Source: an uncultured Hyphomicrobiales bacterium (GTDB taxonomy: Bacteria > Pseudomonadota > Alphaproteobacteria > Rhizobiales > Beijerinckiaceae). From it: 42,102 nucleotides of DNA. The stretch is from assembly GCA_903930675.1 (NCBI GenBank), contig CAIYZJ010000040.1, forward strand, positions 1-42,102, written 5' to 3'. Under the pieces are notes generated by a model. It saw nothing but the letters and a program-made list of their open reading frames with translations. It did no database searches and had not been told where the DNA came from. The first letter of the stretch is position 1. Each line of letters begins with the position of its first letter. This document shows positions 37,096-42,102 of the stretch, piece after piece. Both the position numbers and the translations under genes were made by a program.

Positions 37096-38064
37096 ATGAG
37101 CGGCATTGCTGGCGTCAATACTTCCAATTTGATGAAGCGTATGGGTGCGGTGCTGGCCATCGCGCTCTTGATATGCGGACAAACAGTCACTCCGGTTGAT
37201 GCCCGCCCCGGCGACGGCGGCAGCATGGGCAGCCGTGGCAGCAAGACATTTTCAGCTCCTCCTGCCACCAATACGGCCCCGGGCGGCGCCGCACCAATGC
37301 AGCGCAGCATCACCCAACCCACTCCTTCCTCTCCGTCCATGGGCGGTCAGGCTCCGATGCAACAGCCCGCAGCCGCTCCCTCCTTCGGGCGCAGCCTGCT
37401 GGGCGGTCTGGCAGGCGGTTTCCTCGGCGCGGGCCTGTTCGGCATGCTTTCGGGGAGTGGTTTCATGGGTGGCATGGGCGGATTCATGAGCATGATCGGG
37501 CTGGTTTTCCAGGCCTTGCTGGTGGTCGGATTGATCTATTTGGTGGTGAGCCTGTTCCGCAAATCCCGTCAACAGCCTGCCTATGCCGATCAGGGCTATG
37601 CACGCTCACCGGTCGAGATGATGCCCGCATCGGGCGGCGCGGGAGTATCAAGTGCGCCACTTCAGATCGGTGACAGCGATTATGCCGCCTTCGAGAAGCT
37701 ATTAAGTGCGGTGCAGGATGCCTATAGCCGCGAAGATCTGTCCGCATTGCGCGGCTTGGCCACGCCTGAAATGGTCTCTTATTTCGGCGATGATCTGGCC
37801 CGCAACAGCCAGAAGGGCTTGGTTGACAGTGTCACGCAGGTCAAGCTGCTTCAAGGCGATCTGGCCGAAAGCTGGACAGAGAGCGGCAGCGATTATGCCA
37901 GCGTCGCCATGCGCTTTTCCTTCATCAATACGATGATCGAGCGCGCCAGCAACCGCGTGGTGTCGGGTGATCCCAACCAGGTTCAGGAAGCTACCGAAAT
38001 CTGGACATTCCGCCGCGCGTCGGGTGGCACATGGATGCTGTCAGCCATCCAGCAGACACATTAA
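37096..38064 (+). CDS. Tim44-like domain membrane protein
   Basis: The protein has 322 residues. The N-terminal hydrophobic segment (residues about 14-30, MGAVLAIALLICGQTV) can be an export signal or anchor. A low-complexity Gly/Ser/Pro/Gln region follows (residues 35-110), then a second membrane helix near residues 135-152 (IGLVFQALLVVGLIYLVV) and a soluble Tim44/MBA1-type domain near 205-322 (AFEKLLSAVQDAYSREDLSA, ASRNVVSGDP-like segment, EATEIWTFRRASGGTW). In bacteria the function is unknown; the domain resembles the mitochondrial inner-membrane import motor subunit. The ATG at 37096 is chosen because GAGGGG lies nine bases upstream; an ATG at 37072 is in frame. Confidence 0.88.
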   Translation: MSGIAGVNTSNLMKRMGAVLAIALLICGQTVTPVDARPGDGGSMGSRGSKTFSAPPATNTAPGGAAPMQRSITQPTPSSPSMGGQAPMQQPAAAPSFGRSLLGGLAGGFLGAGLFGMLSGSGFMGGMGGFMSMIGLVFQALLVVGLIYLVVSLFRKSRQQPAYADQGYARSPVEMMPASGGAGVSSAPLQIGDSDYAAFEKLLSAVQDAYSREDLSALRGLATPEMVSYFGDDLARNSQKGLVDSVTQVKLLQGDLAESWTESGSDYASVAMRFSFINTMIERASNRVVSGDPNQVQEATEIWTFRRASGGTWMLSAIQQTH

Positions 38065-38065
38065 C

Positions 38066-38082
38066 GGCTAAACCTCTTAGCC
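38066..38082. terminator. Short hairpin between convergent Tim44-domain gene and moaE
   Basis: GGCTAA (38066-38071) and TTAGCC (38077-38082) form a perfect 6-bp stem around ACCTC, spanning the 12-bp gap and overlapping the moaE stop codon. Only CTTT follows on the plus strand, so termination would be weak. Confidence 0.35.
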
Positions 38083-38568
38083 CTTTGAGAAAGCTTGTGC
38101 CGCAGACCAGCGTTCTGCGGCCAAGTCGTCATGGGCCTTGGCTTCGACCCAACTGCCGCTGGACCCGTCCGCCAGATGTTCCTTTTTCCAGAACGGCGCG
38201 CGGGTTTTCAGATAATCCATCAAGAAACTGGCTGCCTCGAAAGCGGCCACGCGATGCGCCGAGGCAGTGACGACCAGCACGATCACCTCGCCCGGCCTGA
38301 TCAGTCCGAAACGATGGATCACCCCCACTGCCTGCAAGGGCCATCGCTGCTCGGCCTCATCCACCACGCGGGCCATCTCGTCCTCGGCCATGCCGGGATA
38401 ATGTTCGAGCTCCAGTGCCGACAGTTGGCCAGCCTCGTCGCGGCACAGGCCGGTAAAACTGACCACCGCGCCGATATCGGTACGGCCTTTTGTCAATTTC
38501 TCGACCTCGACGGCGAGATCAAAAGGAGCGGCTTGCACGCCGATATGGCGCGTGACAGGTCCGGCCAT
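38077..38568 (-). CDS. moaE: Molybdopterin synthase large subunit MoaE
   Basis: MoaE and MoaD form molybdopterin synthase, which adds the dithiolene sulfurs to cyclic pyranopterin monophosphate. The 163-residue protein shows GAVVSFTGLCRDEAGQLSALELE near residue 32, IHRFGLIRPGEVIVLVVTASAHR near 83, and the active-site lysines in DYLKTRAPFWKKEHL near 117. The end is SWVEAKAHDDLAAERW. The gene lies 4 bases after moaD on the same strand, so the two are almost certainly co-translated. Upstream pgsA and uvrC are on the same strand. Confidence 0.95.
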   Translation of the reverse strand: MAGPVTRHIGVQAAPFDLAVEVEKLTKGRTDIGAVVSFTGLCRDEAGQLSALELEHYPGMAEDEMARVVDEAEQRWPLQAVGVIHRFGLIRPGEVIVLVVTASAHRVAAFEAASFLMDYLKTRAPFWKKEHLADGSSGSWVEAKAHDDLAAERWSAAQAFSKG

Positions 38569-38572
38569 CGGC

Positions 38573-38827
38573 TCAGCCTCCGGTCATCGGCGGGAAAAAG
38601 GCGATTTCACGAGCACCCTTGACGGGGGTTTGCGGGGAGACATGGTGCTTGTCGATGGCTGCACGCACAACCTCGGGATTGGCAAAAGCCAGCGCTGCCC
38701 CTTCGTCGCGGCCGGCCAGCCAGAGCGCGAGATCGGCAATGGTTACCACTGAGGCGGGCAGTTCGACCATCTCCTCGGCCATCCCCATTCTCTCCCGCAC
38801 CCAAGCAAAATAAACCAGTTTGACCAT
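38573..38827 (-). CDS. moaD: Molybdopterin synthase small subunit MoaD
   Basis: This is an 84-residue ubiquitin-fold sulfur carrier. It ends in the Gly-Gly tail (FFPPMTGG) that is adenylated and thiocarboxylated to deliver sulfur to MoaE. The start is MVKLVYFAWVRERMGMAEE, typical for the family. The 24-bp gap to pgsA and the 4-bp gap to moaE support a single transcript. Intact catalytic tail and normal size show a functional protein. Confidence 0.94.
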   Translation of the reverse strand: MVKLVYFAWVRERMGMAEEMVELPASVVTIADLALWLAGRDEGAALAFANPEVVRAAIDKHHVSPQTPVKGAREIAFFPPMTGG

Positions 38828-38851
38828 TGTCGCTCCTCAATGCCGGATGGA

Positions 38852-39478
38852 TTACTGACCATCCAATTCGACGACATGACGAAAGCCTACGCGGAAATAA
38901 TCATAGCCGGTATAAAGCGTCAGGACGGCGGCCACCGCCAGCAACCACAGGCCGATTTCGATGGTTTGCGGCAAAATCACCTTGCCAGCATCACCGACTA
39001 TCAAAAAGCCCAGCGCGAACAGTTGCATCGCGGTTTTCCATTTGGCGACGGTAGACACCGGCACGCTCACATGCAGTTCGGCCAGAAATTCACGCAGGCC
39101 CGACACCAGAATTTCGCGGCACAGGATCACAATCGCCGCCCATAACCACGGCCCTTCGATCGTATGATCGGCGACCAGCATCAGCAGGCAGGACGATACC
39201 AGCAATTTATCGGCAATCGGATCCAGCATCCGTCCCAGCGAGGATTGTTGCGACCACAGCCGCGCCAGCCAGCCATCGAAAAAATCTGTGATCGCGGCAA
39301 CGGTATAGATACCAAGCGCGATCCAGCGCATCGTGCCGTCTTCGGACCAGAACAGGCAGGCCACAACGGCAGGAACCGCCACCACCCGTGCATAGGTCAG
39401 CAGATTGGGCAGACTCAATGGCCCTCCCCCGCGCAATTTGCGGGGTGCAGCCGAAGATTCGCTCATATTCTCGCTCAT
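38852..39478 (-). CDS. pgsA: CDP-diacylglycerol--glycerol-3-phosphate 3-phosphatidyltransferase
   Basis: PgsA makes phosphatidylglycerol phosphate, the first committed step to phosphatidylglycerol and cardiolipin, at the inner membrane. The protein is 208 residues with about five or six transmembrane helices. The CDP-alcohol phosphotransferase motif is complete: D-F-F-D-G-W-L-A-R, then G-R-M-L-D-P-I-A-D after eight residues (near 75-98). The start is uncertain: the ATG at 39476-39478 was used, another ATG four codons inside is possible, and the ribosome-binding sites are weak. It follows uvrC with a 61-bp gap. The uvrC-pgsA-moaD-moaE order is conserved in Hyphomicrobiales. Its product is the lipid donor for Lgt. 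Confidence 0.93.
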   Translation of the reverse strand: MSENMSESSAAPRKLRGGGPLSLPNLLTYARVVAVPAVVACLFWSEDGTMRWIALGIYTVAAITDFFDGWLARLWSQQSSLGRMLDPIADKLLVSSCLLMLVADHTIEGPWLWAAIVILCREILVSGLREFLAELHVSVPVSTVAKWKTAMQLFALGFLIVGDAGKVILPQTIEIGLWLLAVAAVLTLYTGYDYFRVGFRHVVELDGQ

Positions 39479-39539
39479 GAAATGACAAAACATCGTCAAA
39501 CGCCAAGCGTCAACGATGAAATTGAACAAAACCTATGGA

Positions 39540-41561
39540 TTAACCGCCAGCATCGTGGAAAAAGTCAAAAATCATCCGCGCCATGTTCAAATTGATACCC
39601 GGTGTGCGGGCCAGATCATCCAGCGAAGCCTGTTCCACCGCCTTGGCCGTACCGAAATACATCAGCAAAGCGCGCTTGCGTGTGGGACCGATTCCCGCAA
39701 TGTCATCCAGACTGGAGCGGGTGAAATCCTTCTTGCGCTTGGCCCGATGCGAGCCGATGGCAAAGCGGTGGGCCTCGTCGCGCAAGCGCTGGATGAAATA
39801 GAGCGCGGGATCACGCGGCGGCAGCCTGAACGGGGCACGACCGGGGATGATAAAGGTCTCGCGCCCCGCATCGCGGTCCACGCCCTTGGCCACGCCGACC
39901 AGATGGACACCCTCGACGCCCAATTCCCTGAACACCGAGACTGCGACGTCCAGCTGGCCCTTGCCGCCGTCGACCAACACCAGATCGGGCCAGGCTGGCA
40001 TGGCATCGGCCTGCTCCTCGCCTGCCGATTTGGGCTCGTCGGCAAGCGGCGGCTTCGGCCCCTCTTTGACCAGCCGCGCGAACCGCCGCTGCAACACTTC
40101 GCGCATCATCGCATAGTCATCGCCCGGCGTCAGTTCGGTCGATTTGATGGTGAACTGGCGATAATGAGGTTTGGAAAACCCCTCGCGTCCCGCAACAATC
40201 ATCGCGCCCACCGCATTGGTGCCCGAGATATGCGAGTTGTCATAGACCTCGACCCGACGGAGCGGGCCATCCAGCTCCAGGGCCTGTCCCATCGCCACCA
40301 GCAATTTCTGCTGCGAGGAGGTATCAGCCAGACGCCGCCCCAAGGCCTCGCGGGCATTGGTCAGAGCGTGATCGACCAGCACGCGCTTTTCACCGCGCTG
40401 GGGCACCTGAATCTCGACCTTCTCGCCCGATTTCGACGAGAGCGCGTCTTCCAGCACATCGCGGTCCTCGATCTCGTGGGTCAGCAGGATCAAAGCGGGG
40501 GCGGGCTTGTCGTCGTAAAACTGCGCCAGAAAGGCACCAAGCACTTCGGCAGGTTCCAAGCTCTGGTCGGCCCGCGGGAAATAGGCGCGGTTGCCCCAAT
40601 TCTGGAAGTTGCGGAAGAAGAACACCTGAATCGAAAACTGCCCCGCTTCCATATGCAGGGCAAACACATCCGCCTCTTCAACCGAATGGGGATTGATATC
40701 CTGCGAGGACTGGATCGCCGACAGCGCCGCCAGACGTTCACGCAGACGGGCGGCGGTTTCGAATTCCAGCGCGTCGGAAGCGGCTTGCATGTCCTCGGCC
40801 AGCATTTTCTTGATGCTGATCGAGCGGCCGCGCATGAAGTCGCGCGCTTCCTTGGTCAGTTTCTGGTAGTCCTCGATGCTGATTTCGCCCGTGCAGGGGC
40901 CCGCGCAACGCTTGATCTGGTGCAGCAGGCAAGGCCGCGTGCGGTTTTCGTAATAGCTGTCGGTACAGGTGCGCAGCAAAAAGGCGCGTTGCAGCGCGGT
41001 CAGCGTGCGGCTGACCGCCCAGGTGCTGGCAAAGGGACCGAAATATTGGCCCGGCCTGTTGCGCGCGCCGCGATGCTTGGTCAGTTGCGCGGCCTCGTGA
41101 TCGGCACTGATCAGGATATAGGGAAAACTCTTGTCGTCGCGCAGCAACACGTTGAAACGCGGCTTGAGTTGCTTGATCAGATTGGCTTCGAGCAGCAAGG
41201 CTTCCGATTCCGTGCCGGTGGTGATGAATTCCATCGCCGCCGTCAGCGCGATCATCCGCGCGATGCGGTTGGAATGGCCCGATTCGCGCACATAATTGGC
41301 CACCCTTTTTTTGAGGCTCTTGGCTTTGCCGACATAGAGCACATCGCCCGCGTGATTGAACATGCGGTAGACACCCGGCTTGTTGGGCAGTGTCGCATGG
41401 CATTTGCGGATGACCTCGACACCGGCCGCCAATTCGCCGAGATCGGAGGGCTGGTCAAAGCCCAGATCGAGCGGTTCGGCTGCAGATCCGGCCTCGACAG
41501 GCTCGTCGGGCTCGTCCGCATCCGGTTCGGGCAGATCATGATCGGGCTTCGGTGTCACCAT
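39540..41561 (-). CDS. uvrC: UvrABC excinuclease subunit C
   Basis: UvrC makes both incisions around a lesion bound by UvrB. The 673-residue protein has an acidic N-terminal extension (residues 1-45). The GIY-YIG nuclease domain follows ([26 protein letters not shown], residues 61-85, with Y65, Y77 and R near 86). A Cys-rich segment ([22 protein letters not shown]) lies near 205. The UVR domain ([19 protein letters not shown]) is near 262. The RNase-H-like nuclease domain has [17 protein letters not shown] near 441 and [15 protein letters not shown] near 538. The tandem helix-hairpin-helix ([20 protein letters not shown]) ends the protein. The ATG at 41559-41561 is followed by an acidic stretch. 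Confidence 0.97.
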   Translation of the reverse strand: MVTPKPDHDLPEPDADEPDEPVEAGSAAEPLDLGFDQPSDLGELAAGVEVIRKCHATLPNKPGVYRMFNHAGDVLYVGKAKSLKKRVANYVRESGHSNRIARMIALTAAMEFITTGTESEALLLEANLIKQLKPRFNVLLRDDKSFPYILISADHEAAQLTKHRGARNRPGQYFGPFASTWAVSRTLTALQRAFLLRTCTDSYYENRTRPCLLHQIKRCAGPCTGEISIEDYQKLTKEARDFMRGRSISIKKMLAEDMQAASDALEFETAARLRERLAALSAIQSSQDINPHSVEEADVFALHMEAGQFSIQVFFFRNFQNWGNRAYFPRADQSLEPAEVLGAFLAQFYDDKPAPALILLTHEIEDRDVLEDALSSKSGEKVEIQVPQRGEKRVLVDHALTNAREALGRRLADTSSQQKLLVAMGQALELDGPLRRVEVYDNSHISGTNAVGAMIVAGREGFSKPHYRQFTIKSTELTPGDDYAMMREVLQRRFARLVKEGPKPPLADEPKSAGEEQADAMPAWPDLVLVDGGKGQLDVAVSVFRELGVEGVHLVGVAKGVDRDAGRETFIIPGRAPFRLPPRDPALYFIQRLRDEAHRFAIGSHRAKRKKDFTRSSLDDIAGIGPTRKRALLMYFGTAKAVEQASLDDLARTPGINLNMARMIFDFFHDAGG

Positions 41562-41763
41562 GGACCAGATGTAGGGTGCCCAAGCCTTTCGGGAAAGAGG
41601 CCGCGCACCGGCCTGCCCGCTTTATCCCGTCATTTTATGGCAGGTTGTTGTGGCTAACCCCTCTTGACCGTGCCCTTGTCTGTCAACAATCACTTTTCCG
41701 TTCGGTCGGGATACAACCTGCCGACAGTTTCCCCGCCGTCGCGTCTGCTATATGAAGAGTGCC

Positions 41764-42102
41764 ATGAGTCTGACCATTCGCACCCTCACCCGCCTGTTCT
41801 TCATGCTGATTCCAGCCTTGCTGCTGGGTGCCTGCCAAGGCACCGGCAACGGATCCGCCCGCCCCCATCTCGGCGCGGGGACCATTGTGGTGATCGAGGG
41901 CATCGACGGTGTGTCCAAGCCCTTGCAGCAAGCCGTGCAAGAGGGGCTCGCAACTGGTGCGCAACGCTATGGTGTCAAATTGCCCAATGCGCCCGCTCAG
42001 GCAGGCCTGCATTTGCGCGGTTATCTGACAGCGGGCCCCCATTTGCCGCAGGGACAGGCGGCCACGCTGGTCTGGGATGTGTTCGATGCACAGGAAACCC
42101 GC
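41764..42102 (+). CDS. Putative lipoprotein of unknown function, 3' end outside the window
   Basis: An open frame runs to the window edge, at least 113 residues. The start MSLTIRTLTRLFFMLIPALL gives a basic N-terminus and hydrophobic core, followed by the lipobox LLGAC with C24. The mature part has an alternating strand/helix pattern (TIVVIEGIDGVSKPLQQAVQ, LHLRGYLTAGPHLPQG, TLVWDVFDAQETR) that I have seen in Hyphomicrobiales lipoproteins of unknown function located next to uvrC. The ATG at 41764 follows GAAGAG closely; an in-frame ATG at 41752 is equally possible. It is divergent from uvrC over about 200 bp (41562-41763), which contains no other gene I can support. Confidence 0.75.
   Translation, partial: MSLTIRTLTRLFFMLIPALLLGACQGTGNGSARPHLGAGTIVVIEGIDGVSKPLQQAVQEGLATGAQRYGVKLPNAPAQAGLHLRGYLTAGPHLPQGQAATLVWDVFDAQETR

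Noticed and set aside
39516-41657. 713-codon open frame on the plus strand
   Set aside because: It is the antisense shadow of uvrC, which has complete nuclease, UVR and helix-hairpin-helix motifs in its own frame.

Overview
The window is a stretch of chromosome from an alphaproteobacterium with a moderately high GC content. The best fit is a member of Hyphomicrobiales or a close relative. The evidence is the gene families and their order: rpoD-dnaG-yqeY-carA, carB-greA, ELM1-like-trxB-LysR, ilvE followed by a petP/petR-type MarR and response regulator, proC-ybjN, lgt-midA-pgeF, Omp25/Omp31-type porins, an extensin-domain lipoprotein, and uvrC-pgsA-moaD-moaE. The genus is not determined. No tRNA, rRNA, CRISPR array, integrase, transposase or prophage gene was seen. 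Almost everything is core metabolism, information processing or envelope biology.

Layout. Bases 1-4312 (minus strand) carry the 3'-truncated sigma factor rpoD, the primase dnaG and a YqeY protein, the relic of the macromolecular-synthesis cluster. Bases 4540-11882 carry carA, carB and greA. carA and carB are separated by about 2.1 kb holding a small cytochrome c, a SAM methyltransferase with a TTG start, a minus-strand GtrA membrane protein and five 18-bp tandem repeats that contain the GtrA stop codon. Bases 11948-15433 carry an Lrp regulator, an ELM1-family protein, thioredoxin reductase and a translationally coupled LysR regulator. A hairpin-rich interval ending in a T8 tract follows and may encode a small RNA. 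Bases 15766-21497 carry an aspartate aminotransferase, a GT87-type membrane glycosyltransferase, a SemiSWEET and uvrB.

Bases 21674-25362 carry ilvE, the divergent marR, and an OmpR/EnvZ-type two-component system. Bases 25363-28294 (minus) carry a CsaA-like tRNA-binding protein, a TetR regulator, proC, ybjN and a BMFP/UbiK-like protein. Bases 28488-31236 carry a tightly coupled lgt-midA-pgeF operon, which faces an SDR of pteridine-reductase type. Bases 32201-33740 carry two outer-membrane beta-barrels. Bases 33811-36910 (minus) carry a GST, a cold-shock protein, rlmJ and an extensin-like lipoprotein. Bases 37096-38064 carry a Tim44-domain protein. Bases 38077-41561 (minus) carry uvrC-pgsA-moaD-moaE. 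A truncated lipoprotein gene begins at 41764.

I found no clear new multi-gene system. The most unusual signals are non-coding or at gene edges: a greA leader with two mutually exclusive hairpins, the hairpin-rich candidate RNA at 15449-15693, the repeat array that supplies the GtrA stop codon, and a phased TGTG / DnaA-box-like cluster upstream of dnaG. All gene functions are inferred from recognised protein motifs and conserved order; no database search was possible.
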